Assembly (NCBI GenBank): GCA_036852015.1
Contig: JAANDG010000084.1
Location: 62,001 to 126,000, forward strand
Origin: Pelodera strongyloides
Lineage: Eukaryota; Nematoda; Chromadorea; Rhabditida; Rhabditidae
Direction of reading: 5' to 3'
DNA length: 64,000 bases
Part shown: piece after piece, positions 35,701-49,109 of the stretch
How positions within the stretch are numbered: position 1 is the first letter of the stretch
How the letters are laid out: the number at the start of each line of letters is the position of its first letter
Translations under genes and position numbers: made by a program
The notes under the pieces: generated by a model
Databases searched by the model: none
Told to the model about the DNA's origin: nothing
What the model saw: only the letters and a program-made list of their open reading frames with translations

Positions 35701-38700
35701 CACGGGTGCGGGCGAGGCCCAATATCGGGGTGCACCACGGTAAAATCATCATATCAAGGGCACGGGCGAGGCCCAATATCGGGGTGCGCCACGGTAAAAT
35801 CCGTCACCCTTTCTGCACTGGTCAAAAATAGGGGTGTATCACCGACACTGTCTCGCTTGATAAGAGTTGGGCCCGCAACCTTGCCCATCTTGCCCTGAGA
35901 TGCCACGACTTACACGAGACTACAAACTACGACTACAAAGTACAAAAGCTTGCACTACCTGCACTGGATGCGTCGAATGCACGTAGAACTGGTGTGGTTG
36001 TGGTGCGGATACCGTCGGTTGCATTCCCACTCCTCCCTGGTGTGGGTGGGGCGAGAAGGTCCTCGGAGACGGGGCGGCAGAGGGATGCGAGGGCGGAGGA
36101 GGCGGGGGCACAGACTGCACACAACACAACACAATCAATATTCAAATCACGGATAAAGAACCAATAACAACGATCACTAGAGCTAGATATCAAGAGTGAA
36201 TTGTCGTGCTCAGCTTAAACTAAACAAATAGCCCAAGAAATTGATTGCAATAATGCTATGCACAACATGATCCTGCTCGGGATGCTATTCATGCAAATTT
36301 GCAAATGACAATCGACGCATAAGAAAAAGCAACGCGCAAATAAATTACATACACACAATCTGTTCACCCTACCTGTGATGGTTGTGGGTGACCCTGTGGA
36401 CCGGGCGTGGGAGGTTGACTCACTGGCTGCCCTGTCTGATTACCCTGTCCTGCAATACAAATTGAATAATATATAAAAACATAAACAGGTAAAGTAAGAC
36501 GCATATTCGGTCGAAAATAGAACCCTGCATGCCGAGTCCTTACTCCTTACACACCTTTTCCGTACAGCTTTCGGCTTTGGGAAACAATGGCGTTAGAGGA
36601 AAACTCTCAGAAAACAAGCAGCACCGTAGCTCCTACATAATTGCAAAGGATCAATAATAACGTCCTACCCTGATAATCGTGCGCTGGGGCGCTCTGTTGT
36701 TGCACGGGATACCTCGCATTTCCACCAGCTGACATACTCGTCGGGGGCATTGCGTAGCCCTAAAAATTTAAAACAGTGGATAAGCGAATCAAATCAATCT
36801 TCAGAGACTCATATGGGTAATTCAGGTCATTTATATTCCGTTTTCGCCACGGGAAAAAAGCCCGCTTTCCAATTGGGTAGTTTTTTATACGATAAACACG
36901 AACTACAGTAAGTTAGTTATGCGTGATGCGCAGTTCTAATACGAGTGAAAAGCCTTGACTTGAAAACAACACCCACCATCTGGGCTTGTGCTTGTTGTGC
37001 CAAATACCGCTGCTGCTGTTGTTGTTGTTGTTGCGGTTGTTGGGGAACATAGCTGACAGCAACCGGCTGACCGCCTGCATTCGCAATCACCTAAAACAAG
37101 AAGCAATACTTCTCTCACTTCTCTGACAAAAATTGATGTCGAATAGTCGAATTTGTACCTTGTAAAACAGAGTGTTTCACAAAAATGATATATTCGATAA
37201 GGCACAAAGTAGGACTGACGTAGACCCTCAATTCGTAAAAATTAAACGCAGAAATAAATACAAATAAACTACTTGGGATATGTACTGCTGCTGTGGTGGG
37301 GGCACCGATGTCTGTGCATAGGAACCCGTCGTGTAGTATCCTCCCGACTAAAACATGGAACTTATACAATAATTGTTTTAAAATAACGCATAAGTAAATA
37401 CTCTTCATGATCCTCGTAACTACCAAGGTGCTTGGCCCCCTTCTCCGCGGTGTACTAGTTCATACCTCTTTTGCATTTTATTTTTGTCAATAAATCTTTG
37501 CGTAAACCGCCCTTATGTAAACCTACAATGAACGGAATTAAGATTAATCAAAAATGAAAACAAAAAAACCACCAACCGGATGTTGGTACATTTGAGCAGT
37601 TGCTGTTGGGTAGACAGCCGGTTGGGTAGCCAGCACCACTGAAAACATCATACTTAACGCTGCAGTGAAGGCAAATCGTCGTGCCCGCACAATCTACCCA
37701 CACTGGAGCCGAATAGCCCAAGATAGAAGAAAATGGAAGACAGGGATCCACGCAACTTGCTCAAGCTGCTGAAGATGGATCTCTAAGGTATCTAAGGTAA
37801 GGTTGGCTTGTTGTAAATTGTTTCTTTGGATGTGCTACAGCAGTGGAACAGCTTATCGACCGATAGGGACTTCACACGTTCAATTCAACAAGAAAGACCC
37901 CTGATCTAGATAGTGATAATCTTTCACCCGATCACAATTATGTGCTCACAAGCTCACACGAGCCCACACTCCAGGTCAATATACTAACAAACAGGGAAGA
38001 CTAGTCTTACTTGTTGCGTGAAACATCATACATCGATCACACGTGACAGAAATGGGCAGACAAGTCCAACCGCCCGATGCAGAATAAAAAAAAAACATTT
38101 ACAAAGAGAAACCTACTTGGTGTTTGTGGTGGCCGTCTCTGCTGTGCATGTGCTGGGTTCTGATGTGTCATCATCTGAGGCACGGGCTGTCCTGACTGCG
38201 TTCGCACAACCATTTGTTGACCGTAGTACTGAGGAGCGGCCTAACAATACATTTTGAATATTCCTCGAGAATTAACCTTAACCTATATATTTCTACAAAC
38301 GAGAAAAAAAAGTCAGTCAAAACAAGAGCAACACTCGCTTATCTTAACAATAACAGAATGTGAGAAGAGGCTCGCTGATCGACGTTAGAAGCACATACTC
38401 TCCATTATAAGTAAATCACTCACCTGATACACGGGTTGTGGATACACGACAACAGGGGGCTGCATTCCTCCACTTTGCATCAACATCGGCGGAGCTGCTA
38501 TTGGAGCCTAAAACTCTTAAATCAGCTCTGAATACAAAAAATAGGCTGAATGAAGGTGCATTACAATTGTCTCCATATACCTCTCCATGCTTCTCAAAAA
38601 ATGTCTGCATTCCTGCTGTTTACAAAAATACAGGTAACAATAAAGACAAGAGACCAGTGACGTACGCACCTGTACCGGAACCGCCGACAGCGGTACCGCC

Positions 38701-41700
38701 GTAGGTATAGCAGTCTGAGGAGGCATCTGATGTGAGGAAACAGCTACTGGTTGTGCTTGCTGCGGCTGCACACTCTTCGGTACAAAGGGTTGCGCGGCCA
38801 GGTTGAACTTGAACTTTGAACCAGAGGAATTCTCATCATTGGGCTTCGGGTCACCGGGAGGTTTGGATAGACTGTCGTCTTGCGATGTCGAAGCCATCTG
38901 ATCATCATGAGCAACCGACTGAATAAAAAAAAAAACTATATAATGATAGATGAAACAATACCACAAACATAATGGTTTTCAGATGCAATTATCTGGCGCC
39001 ACAGTTACATTTATAAACCAGCATTGTTTCATTCTTTCTTGGCCTCTGCTCTCTCTCTCTCAGCTACACAATGCCTAATACGTCTTCAAGGTATAACAAC
39101 TGGTTTTTGAAAATTTCCGCGATTTTTAAACACATTATATTCATTTACATACAACATATGCGAATGCGAATGCACTGAATGCAGTTGCAGTTGTTCAACT
39201 ATACTTCGAAAACAGGTCTTTACATGTTTTAACTTCGCAAACAGTTACCGTGTTCTGCTCCGCATTCTCTTGCTTCTCGTCCTCCTCCTTCCTGGGTTCT
39301 TCCTTATTGGTCGGAGAGGGTTCGGAAGGCTCAGAAGGCGGCCCACTCGACAAGGGTGCTGACTGTAAAGGCGAGGTGGAACTTGGCGAAGATACATCTG
39401 AAATAAACTTTTGGTAAGACAACTCTACAAACATATATGATTCATATGCATATCTTAATTTGCCTAATATAACAAACCTCCATTAAACACTAATGATACG
39501 TGAAAGAAGGAACGGTGAACATACATACTAAAATATGCTTATTTATTTCTCACAGAGAATCGAACAGAATCGCGCGTTCGGCGCTTATAAATTGAGCACC
39601 TATAACTCAAACAACGTAACAACTAGCGTAGAAATTTTTTGATTCTGACCAAATGACGAAGAACAGAAACTAATTGCAATCTCCTGAACACTTGGGCAAC
39701 AACTTTCTTACAGCTTAAGTTACAAAATAATTACAACTTACAACATGTATTTACTAATAATAAAAAGTAATACTCACGATGGCTGGAATTGAGAAGGCTT
39801 GAGGGAGGTCCTCTTGTCCATGCATTGCCCGTTGACTGTCGGGCGTGCGCCGATGACGGAGAAGGCGTGACTCCTGGCTCATCGGGCTAAAAATAAGAAA
39901 TAAAAATTAACATGTGAAAAATACACGCCCGGAAAATTAACCGAAAGCCAAAGTGGTATGACAATGGCACCATGCACAGATGAACAACTGTGTTTCTATC
40001 TACTATACGCACTCGCACATTTCCACAAACCATTAAGCCTGTGCCAAACCGCTTTAAGTTGTCCCCATTATCATTATCCACATGTCTTCAAAAAAGAGCG
40101 AGCGAGCATACAGTGAAACTTTAATTTACAATCTGATGCATATTCAAGCTTAAAGATCAAGCTGAACAAAAATACACCACAAATAAGATACATGCTAAGT
40201 TGGTAAACATCCGGTTGTTGGGTTTATTGTAACGTACGATGGACTCCCATGCGCGATTTCTTAGTTTAGCTTACATATACGGGAAGACACTTTTCCATCG
40301 CACGTTTCAAAAACAGGTCGTTATATCGCTTTGATACTTAACTTACAATACATGGGAAGGTACTTTTCCACCGCCCGTTTTAAAAAACGGCCGTTATATC
40401 GTTTTAATGTCCAAATGACCAACCTTGTCAGCACTTCCCTCTCTGGGAGCCTGGAAGGTCTTGTTGAACTCCCCACCCCATTCCTTCAGGTCCTCAACGC
40501 GACGAGAAGCTGAAAATAATAAATATTACCACGAGAAACATCAAGACACATCTCTTGCGAATAAGAGGAGAATATATATTTGGCAGAATTGCCCAACGCT
40601 ACTACGCAGCTACGGTACACAAAATTAGGTGTATAAATTTTCAATGACCACAAATTAAATTAGATTAGATACGTGTTGATGAAATTAATATAAAAGTTGA
40701 AATAAAGATCATCTCTGTAGATTTTCAAGCAAAAATTACACGAACCTCCATCTTGGTTTCTCGGCGATCCCGACGATTTGTTCTCCAAGTGAGCTGAAAC
40801 AATTGAACCAATTGAACGGTAGGAAAAGAACGCAAACAAGTGTATAAAGAAAAACTTAACTCACCTCATATATTACTGGGTAGCCAATTCCTGAATATAT
40901 ACTACGTACAACTACTCCGCATAAACGTTATGTTACGATATCACCCTTTTTTTACTTTCATTTACCCCTACGGTTATTTTTAATGGCTTTAGTGGCTTTA
41001 GGACTTTCTCTTTTCTTTGATTTTCCATTTACAGTATTATCATCCTTTATCAACTGAAAGAATCGATGTTAAATTATTATTATTATTATATATAAAGAGG
41101 CAGAAGGTATAGACCGACAGATGTAGTAAATAAACAAAACAAATACAATAAGACTAGACATGACTAGAGAAGAACCAAGTGGCTCAACATTTAATAGGTG
41201 GCAAACACACAGTGACGATAAAGAAAAACGACTCACTCTTCTTGGGTGCGGCCGCGGCGGCATTATTGTCAACCTGACGATTCTCACGATTCTCGCGGCG
41301 ACTTCCGGATTCCTTCCATTCTGAAAAAAAAGACTCATCTGGGTCTCAAAAAAGCTCAAAAGCGACAACCAACACAATGAAGGCTCCAAGGGAGCATACA
41401 AAGTATGGAAGGAAGGAAAACGAAGCGAAACTGCCTTACTGCCGCACACTGTTAGGTGGTAATCCTGAGCACAGGGTTCACTCAAGTTCAGTGTGAGAGA
41501 ACCACCCAACATAGTTGACGTATATAGTATACACCAATGACTATCTATCTACGTACAGTCAGTCAGATATCAGTCCACGGAACATACCTTGTTGTGCCTG
41601 TCCTCCCTTGCCATTCGGAGTTCCATAGTTGTTGTTTATATTGGCCGGGTAGCGTCCTGAGCCTCCATTTACACGATCTCGATCTAAAAAAAATCATTCA

Positions 41701-44700
41701 TCATGTAATAACAAACTAATAAACCACCAGTTAGATTAAACGCCTCAGAATTCAAAAAAAGTATATATACTATGTTCCCTGCAATCTCCCAGATCAAAAC
41801 TCAACGCTTCACAAAACACACAGAAAAACCAAAAGTACAAAAGAAGCGAAAGCGAAAGTGCGAAGAGACCAAAGAAAATAATAAACTAATAAACATAAAA
41901 ATAAAAATAAAAACCCACTAATTCCGCCCTTCATGCCTTCTGCTCGCCGATTTGTGGCGGGAAGTGTATTTCCCTGACGTCCAGCACGTGCCAGTTGGCC
42001 TCTATAAAATATGATGGAATAATAAAAGGAAGAGGTATATATTAGGTGGTTGACTTCCAGAAACAGCGAATGGTAGGAAACGTTTGGGGGACACAAAACT
42101 AAAACTACAGCACACTAAACACACACCTTGAACATATGCCGTGTATTACTGAGCCCATATTCACCACCCTCCCATGTACTAAATATAGCTAGCATTTCTC
42201 GTCAAACAACCAACCTTTTCCGGCTTGCAATCTCAAAGTCTTCTTCGCACGTCTCCTTATCAAGGTCTCGTTCCTCGTCATCATTTTCCAGCAATGAGTG
42301 GATCTGAATTCGTTCAGTAGTTGGATATGGTAGCTTGGTGGTGTAGAGGCGTATGGAACAAAACAATAAAGGTTAAAGGAAACATGTATCACGATGTGTT
42401 CGGCCACAGGGTACGGATAGTACAATTAATAGTCTGGGTTTTTAAAATCACATTACACCTCTGAATTCCTTCATCCCCTTACCTTGCTCTTGGAACCGCT
42501 TTCAATTTCCCTAGCAATTTGTTCAGCGCGAGCTCGTCCTTGAGGGTCGTCGATAACCTCAGCACTAAAAAAATATTGGAATGACAAATGACAAATAAAA
42601 GCCGTGTATTAAACACAAAATAGTCTGGACTTGGACAGGACCATAATGCGGAAAAAAAACTTATTTCGGGCGCGGGACCCATACCCCATACCACACACAA
42701 CTCAATGTTCTGCTGATTATGGGGCCAACCTAACAAAGTGGTATAACATACGGGCTTGAAACATACGTTGAACGTTGTATTTACATGTAGTGTATGTAAA
42801 ATGTATATAACTGCGTGATACTGCGAACTGCACAACTTTTTAATATATTTGCACACAACATTTGGAAACGCAATTGCCCAGAGTACGTTTCAAAAACCGG
42901 CCTTATATCGGTTTACGCTCACCTGACCAGTGTACAACCCTAAAGCAAACTCACGTCGTGTACTGTGATAGATTCTCATCGAAAGTGCTCGTCACTCCCA
43001 TTTTCTTGTTCGCGTTGAACATCTCCTCAACTCCCCATCCACCATTGTTTGTGGGGGCACGGTGGGTTGGTGCTTGCTAGATCAGTTGTTAGTTTTTAGG
43101 GCGCGTTTAAGATGGGCGAAAGAAAGAAAAAAATGCGTTTTCGGCCGTACAGGTTGGCCGAAAAGAAAATTTTTAATACTAAGGGAAAATGAAAAAATAC
43201 AGTATTTTTTTTCGGGTTTTGTCTGCGTCTCTTGTTTTTGCATTGTCTTTCAAAAGTTTTCTTTTCGCCCAACCTGAACGGCCGAAAACCAATTTTTCTC
43301 GTTCTTTCGGACATCTTAAACGCGCCCTTAGGCAAATTAGCTGTCATACAAATATACAAAAACTGTCAACACGTTCTTTTTTTACTTCAATATTATCGTG
43401 CGATCTCATACGTCCTAACGCATTTGATTGCACCAAGTATCGATCGATCTACATGATTCATTAGACCATCTTTACAGTAAGTACTCTATGGCACACAGAA
43501 TCAAAACATATTCACACCTCTTCAATGTCAATTCCATCCTCTCCCTCATCTCCCTCCCAAGCAACCAGTTCGTCTTCCTCACGTGTCGTCATTCCGTTCT
43601 TGTTGTGGTAGGAGCGATCGGTTGCGAAACCTGAATCTACATACAAATAAAAAGTTTTCGGCCTCGCCTCAACAACGTGATTGTATGTAAATGTAGTAGT
43701 ATATTTGTTATTCATATGTGCGATACGATAATAAGGTATAGGGTATCGCGGATTAAAGCTAGGACCGCCCCTCAAAGCCATACAATAAAAAGTAGGAAAG
43801 GCAGTCAGGCAGTGGAGTTCGTATAGACATTTAAAAACCAGCTTTCTGTCAAAATGAAAATTTGGGCATTTCAGATCAAATAAATAAACTCAGATCCAGA
43901 AATACAACTTACCTTCCTATAGCTACATGAAAGCCCCATAGAACAAAAAGTGATATAAACACGATACCCTTGATTAGTTTGTCCTCAACAATCACCACCG
44001 ACCAGCACACAACGTGCTCGTACTTGAATTGTATTTTTGACTCCACCTAGAAAAGAAATGTAATTCGTAGATATCCGATGATGCAATAGTGAATATTGAT
44101 GATTCGTAATCACTTAATCACACAAGAATGCCGAAGGAAGGAAATCACCAACTGACCTGGTTTACAAATGTAAATGATGTTTTAAATTTTGAACAAATAA
44201 CGTGACTACTTCTTTGTTGGGTAATACAATCCAGGAAATGGCCGCCAAAAAAACGTTCAGTAAAATATACATTACAGTTACTGAAATTGAAATGCATTTG
44301 AAAAAAAAACTTACCTCCGACTTCTTGGGTAGTAAATTCTTTTCATTCTCTGGAGTCACTTTGTGCGCATGTATCAACCCAATATCGGTTATCTAGAAGT
44401 AAGAATAACTATTACTCCTAAATAGTCGGGTACACAAGAAGTTATTTACATACGTTTAAAATCGTAATATTTATATTTGAGCATAAATGCTCAAGAAACC
44501 CTGCTGTGAATAACGTTCCATAAAAACCAGTGTTCGATGAAACTGCACTATAGACAAATCCAAAATGTTACTGCCTCACAGTTCAGAGTCGGTTATCCCA
44601 AACCAAACTTTCGTTATATAATATTAATTTTTTCACCATAAAAAGCTGGAATATGTATGAAGCAATAGGTATTTTGATGAAATGTGAAATCTCACGAAAA

Positions 44701-45317
44701 TTGATTGCTTCAGGGCCAACAATTAAAAAGTACCTCGGGCGAAACTCCGGCCAGTATTCCTTTAAACTGGCTGCCGTCCACGGTCTCCACCAGTACTTCT
44801 TTTCCCTAAACATCGATAATAGGGATAATAAGTATTACAAGCTTCAAATATAAACAAAAGAAAAAAGTAAATAAAATATTAAATTAAGTATTCAATAAAC
44901 TATTATTAAAAGGTATTATAAATGTCAAATTAAAGAAAGAATAAGAGAAACAACTCACAATCGCATCATTAAACACCTTCAGTAGGGTACTGTTGTGAAT
45001 AACACCAGATACCTGAAAACGCATAAAGTTATGAAAACCGGCAGTAATTAACCTCAACTTCCTTGCACTTGTCATTAAAACTGCCCAACCAAAGTGGGCA
45101 AAAATAATTAATATATGCTGCGTCATTTGTATTCTATTCTGCTCTCACCACCAATGAAGAGGTTCTTGCTCACTACCAAATACAACAACTTGAAGATATA
45201 CGAAGGAAATCAATAAGACCAGAATCAGGCGATCGTGATTTGAATGACAAATGACATCATCCTCTTTAAATTGTATATCAATGAACCAACCTCACGCATC
45301 ATGACGTCAGAAGTCAT
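32744..45317 (-). CDS. atx-2: Ataxin-2 orthologue (29 exons, 936 aa)
   Basis: Exons: 45317-45291, 45012-44959, 44805-44734, 44392-44315, 44046-43968, 43636-43518, 43076-42955, 42564-42483, 42303-42215, 42001-41919, 41683-41588, 41320-41237, 40793-40746, 40509-40424, 39886-39778, 39397-39249, 38918-38670, 38507-38424, 38240-38117, 37638-37577, 37347-37273, 37090-36977, 36759-36669, 36449-36373, 36114-35959, 33786-33637, 33488-33404, 33188-33090, 32811-32744. An LSm fold spans residues about 10-103 and LsmAD about 104-190 (GFATDRSYHNKNGM, MFNANKKMGVTSTFDENLS). A PAM2 motif (FNLAAQPFVP, about 497-506) should bind the MLLE domain of poly(A)-binding protein. The C-terminal half is Q/P-rich with runs of seven to nine glutamines. 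Ataxin-2 acts in cytoplasmic mRNP and stress-granule control. The protein begins only nine residues before the LSm domain. Confidence 0.92.
33822..33855 (-). pseudogene. Exact 34-bp copy of an ataxin-2 exon start, in an intron
   Basis: Identical over 34 bp to 33455-33488, the 5' end of a glutamine-rich exon, in the same orientation. The copy stops at the exact exon boundary and is followed by foldback DNA instead of the acceptor. Confidence 0.8.
33850..34108. mobile_element. Foldback element in an ataxin-2 intron
   Basis: The left arm (about 33850-33920) and right arm (about 34040-34108) are imperfect inverted repeats sharing GGCATTTTCC, TTTTCCGGAAA and TGGTTCGAGATG. The right end GCGCCC resembles the ends of the elements at 43099 and 47372, so it is likely the same superfamily. 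Confidence 0.6.
34355..35910. repeat. GC-rich repeat-laden intron segment of ataxin-2
   Basis: GGGCGAGGCCCAATATCGGG followed by GTGC(A/G)CCACGGTAAAATC occurs twice (about 35711 and 35763). Related GCGGGCGAGGCTTCAA lies near 34490 and GGGCCCAACAGGGTC near 34392. The 140-codon minus-strand frame at 34355-34777 is built on this and is not called as a gene. Confidence 0.55.
37680..37805 (+). mobile_element. 5'-truncated LINE 3' end in an ataxin-2 intron
   Basis: Near-identical to 6833-6950, sharing CACTGGAGCCGAAT, CACGCAACTTGCTCAAGCTG and the terminal CTAAGGTAAGG. Same orientation and same truncation scale. Confidence 0.55.
40270..40408. repeat. Tandem pair of MITE ends
   Basis: Two diverged copies of one MITE end lie head to tail, each running from CTTACA through CACTTTTCCA or TACTTTTCCA to GTTATATCG(C/T)TTT. 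Confidence 0.6.
40966..41053 (-). other. Possible frame-breaking alternative exon of ataxin-2
   Basis: The 88-bp segment has a TTTCAG acceptor and a GTAAAT donor and is open in one frame (lysine-rich, GKSKKRESPKATKAIKNN). The flanking exons join in phase without it. Including it shifts the frame and creates a TGA near its start. Confidence 0.35.
42734..42914. mobile_element. MITE, AAAGCG/TTTGAAACG family
   Basis: Left end CAAAGTGGTATAACATACGG then GCTTGAAACATACG. Right end ACGTTTCAAAAACCGGCC then TTATATCGGTTTA. About 180 bp, in an ataxin-2 intron. Confidence 0.65.
43099..43327. mobile_element. PIF/Harbinger-like foldback MITE
   Basis: Long inverted repeats begin GGGCGCGTTTAAGATG and end CATCTTAAACGCGCCC, flanked by TTA on both sides (43096-43098 and 43328-43330). 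A 3-bp TTA/TAA target and G-rich ends are typical of PIF/Harbinger; the class is inferred from that. Confidence 0.75.
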
Positions 45318-45442
45318 CAAATATCGTCACAGCCACCTTCCTAACAGGTTCTCGACCGGAAGGCCTTGTTGAGACTATTTCAAAAAGAGAACGCGAATTC
45401 CTAAGGAGAAATTCGAGCTCCCGGTGAAGTCTGAAAAAACAC
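45318..45442 (-). promoter_or_regulatory. Ataxin-2 5' leader and acceptor
   Basis: Minus-strand GTGTTTTTTCAG ends at about 45431, and about 113 nt of leader separates it from the start codon. The acceptor fits spliced-leader addition but could belong to a 5'-UTR intron. Confidence 0.4.
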
Positions 45443-47370
45443 ACGGTGAATGTTCGCTCAATCGTTAGTTTAATACGCTGCCTCAAAGAAGTATTCTAGC
45501 TATATAGCCTAGCGCGAGAATACAACGGGTAGCCAAATACGTAAATAACAAACAATTCAATTAATTAACCATGTTAGGAATCCAAAACAGAGGCACACAA
45601 TCAAGTAAACCGGCTAGTTTTATTTATTGATACCACGTTGCGCGGGCAACAAAATAACACAAATTTCAGGAATAACGCTAGGTGATCATTGAAACAAACA
45701 AAGAGAAATAGATACATCATCATGCACACATCACACACTGTGTACCGAATGAACTCTCGAAAGCAAGCGAATGCGGAACGCCGATATTGACGCGCGAACT
45801 ACGGTAATGGGCGTCGTGGCGTACCCAGATTATAACTCACAACAGTATATTTAACTATAATACTGCATATAAGTAATAATAATAGGTGAAGGAAATAAGC
45901 AAAATAGGCTGGCGTGAACGAAATATATAAAAGAAAATGTCAAAACATAATATACATGTGTGATTGAAAGAACTGGAAGTGATTAGGACAGCGGCGTCCC
46001 TTGAGCGTAAGCGACGCCAACCGTGCGCAAATTGCATATAAAGAAAATGTCAAGACGCCGCCCTCATTCCATGTTTGCAGAAACAGTCAGAACTGATCTT
46101 CGTTAAACTATAGCGTAAAATACACTTAACTAGAGCAAATATGTTACTTGCATAACTAATTACTACTCACAATCAGCGTAACCTACTCAATCTAATCGAA
46201 CGTATAGATTTTATTCGTTTTCATGGATGCCAGAGAAATGTTTTTATTGAAATATAAACTTACTTTCATTGTAAACAAAATAGGAATGATGTAAAATAAG
46301 TAGGTTTGTAAACAAAACGAAAAATGTATTAAGAATATGCCATAATTAATCCTAAATGATAAAACGAATAGTAAGAGAAAAATAACTGCTGCAAACAACT
46401 GTCACCGGTAAGCAGAAACGCCTAGATTATGTGGAATTAACAGAAAACAACAAGAAAATTTAAAAAAAAAAAAATACAAGAGAGTAAAAAGGTGGAGAGT
46501 TTGAAAAAAAAGGACAAACCGCTCAGGTTGTTTTAGGCCCGGGGGCGTGCACTTCAAAATGGACGAGGGCATGCACGGGACGTGTCCTGGGGCTATCGCG
46601 GCGCCGGCCCTCGGACATTTCGGGATTTCGGAGGGGCCTAGCAAGGGCCTTTGAAGGGCTTTTTGGGAAGGGCCTTTGAAGGGCTTTTTTAGACGGACCT
46701 ACCCGGGGTACGAAACGCTACACAATACCACAAATATCGCAACCATGCACAAACAACAGTAATATACAATAGTTTATTAGAAAATAACAAAATACTGGCA
46801 ATAAATAACAAAATAAGGGCGTTAAATATGAATTTAAAAAAGGCTAACGTTGGAACGTCTTACATCTAAGCAGTCACGTATAATTACACAGAAGGTTTAA
46901 AAAAGACTAATTATAAGATTGCCCTGACATGTTGAAAATGGGAACTACAAAGCTAGGCGGTCTTTGAAATCGTTATAAGTAGCGACAAGCGCAGATGATA
47001 ACATTCGTGAGAAAAGGATATATATGGTGGACTATGTGACCTAAGCATGTGAATAGGATTAAAGCGTCGATAAAACTCAAAGAACTCAAATAAGAACACT
47101 AAGAAAAGTGGTTAAAAAAGGAAAGAAAAAAGTAATCACTTAAGCTGACCATACCACCGGTTTTTTTAATTGAATAAACAGTTACATAATGTTCTTGAAT
47201 GCTCGTCTGATCCCACATTGCCCTTGCCCTAATCGCTCGCAGTAGTAATTCCCACACGAGATAGAAACGTGAATACGGCATTCAGCAACCTAAAAACAAT
47301 TGGTGAATTTGGTGCACGGGAACGATATGATATTGAAAATGGAGATGTAATGGACATATTTTAAAATTTC
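45443..47370. other. Region upstream of ataxin-2, no gene seen
   Basis: AT-rich apart from a GC-rich patch at about 46535-46690, where GGGCCTTTGAAGGGCTTTTT occurs twice. This probably includes the ataxin-2 promoter. Similar TTTGAAGGG words recur near 51200. Confidence 0.4.
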
Positions 47371-47371
47371 A

Positions 47372-47644
47372 GGGCGCGTTCGGGATGAGTTTTCCGAAAG
47401 GTTCTCATGCAAACTCATCGATCGGGATGGTCATGGACATTTCGGAAACGTTCTAATGCTAGAAGGCAAAAAAAATACAGTATGAATTAGCACGCAAACC
47501 TTGCTAATTTGTACTTTCCATCTTAATTCATACTGTATTTTTTTTTTTTTGCCTTCTTCTAGCATTAGAACGTTTCCGAAATGTCCATACCCGATCGATG
47601 AATTTGCATTGGGACCTTTCGGAAAACGCATCCCGAACGCGCCC
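47372..47644. mobile_element. Foldback MITE, GGGCGCGTT family
   Basis: Arms begin GGGCGCGTTCGGGATG and end CATCCCGAACGCGCCC, pairing over roughly 100 bp around a short loop. Flanking trinucleotides TCA and TAA are an imperfect target duplication. Confidence 0.75.
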
Positions 47645-48503
47645 TAACATTATGATGTTTTCGATGAACAACGATTGCCCACTCATGAAATTATTTTGGC
47701 TGCACGATGTCTAGAACAGGAGCCAGAAAGAGAGACGCTATCAAGACTAGCATAAGTGTATCTTACCATGTCCGTCTAGTGTTACGTCCATCTCCATTCA
47801 TCAATTTTACCAAGTGTGACAACTGTCGTACATCCATATCCATGCTTCTACACGCGAGCGCAGCGCATGGCCTCACTCCTAAAACAAACATATAAATAAC
47901 TGGATAGTGTTGTCATTTTTGAATGGAAGTATGTTTACTACGTAAGTTTTCAAAGCGAGACAATACGATTTTTTTAGAGGATACTCACGTGTAGCCATTG
48001 ACGGATCCCAAAATTTGAGACGTATCTGTAGAACACGACGTTGAATAACAGCATGTCCATTCAACAATGCTAACAGACCAGTTGTAACGTCGAAATAGAA
48101 AGCAGCTCCGTTCCGGAGTACAGATCCTGAACGAAACGAAACGGATTTTTGCCTAGTTCTTTTTGTATCTTGAAACGTCATAACTATCACACCGACCAAC
48201 CAGTCGGTAAGCAGACAATGAAAGTAACATGCTACGGAAAGATACTTACCTCAGCCCTTTTGTACAGCACCTTGAGGCAACGGTAGCAAGACCAACAGGA
48301 AACTGATGCAATGCAGATCACATTCCATAATTTTAGTCCGTGAGGAGCCAGGAGCCTAAACGACTCATACTCAATAGTATATACAATTGCCTTTATCTCA
48401 ATTGCACTCACGAACGAGTTAAGAAATTCTTCGTCACGTTTTCATATACTTGTCCGTTATGATTTAGCTCGTACTATTAAACTAAGGAAAAAAACGTACA
48501 ATG

Positions 48504-48905
48504 TGTGCAGGAATGCACTTCCCTGCAGTCGATTATCATCTTTATTTCTATTAATTAGATCTTTAATATAAGTATTGTTACTTTCGTTAGATTTATTCTA
48601 TTAGTATTTATGTGTGTTACAACGACGCTCTGTCCTCAGTGACTCATAATTATATGCCCTTTCTTAGCGGTGTAACGCGGATAGACTCCGCCCACATTAT
48701 TCTGATTTACCATGTTTAGCTTTTGATTATCGGGTGGTTCGTTCGGTGTCTGGCAAGCAGGGAAGAACAGCTCATTCGTTACTTCAATTATGTAATCCAT
48801 GTTCGTCTCATACAATTTCCTTTCCATGCTGTTTAATTCGATTGTCCGACATAAATATTCTATTATGCAAGAACCAATTCTCCACTGTACCAACGGTTTG
48901 CGACA
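48504..48905 (+). repeat. 5' LTR of the TRIM-like element
   Basis: 402 bp. I see only two differences from the 3' LTR (AACAGCTC/AACCGCTC and ACGGTTTG/ACGTTTTG). Confidence 0.92.
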
Positions 48906-49109
48906 TGGTGCACCTGACACCATTCGATCTTGGGCCAACTTTCTATTTTATTAAGTCCCGCGTGGCAGGGCTATATTAACTTGCCCATCGTCATACTTCC
49001 ACTACTTTCTATTATTCACTCCATTCGTTATCGCGCTTCTCTTTCTCGTCGTGATGTTCGTACTTTAATTTCTTTGGCTGCTGCTCGTTATTGCAGACAA
49101 GTACTGCTT

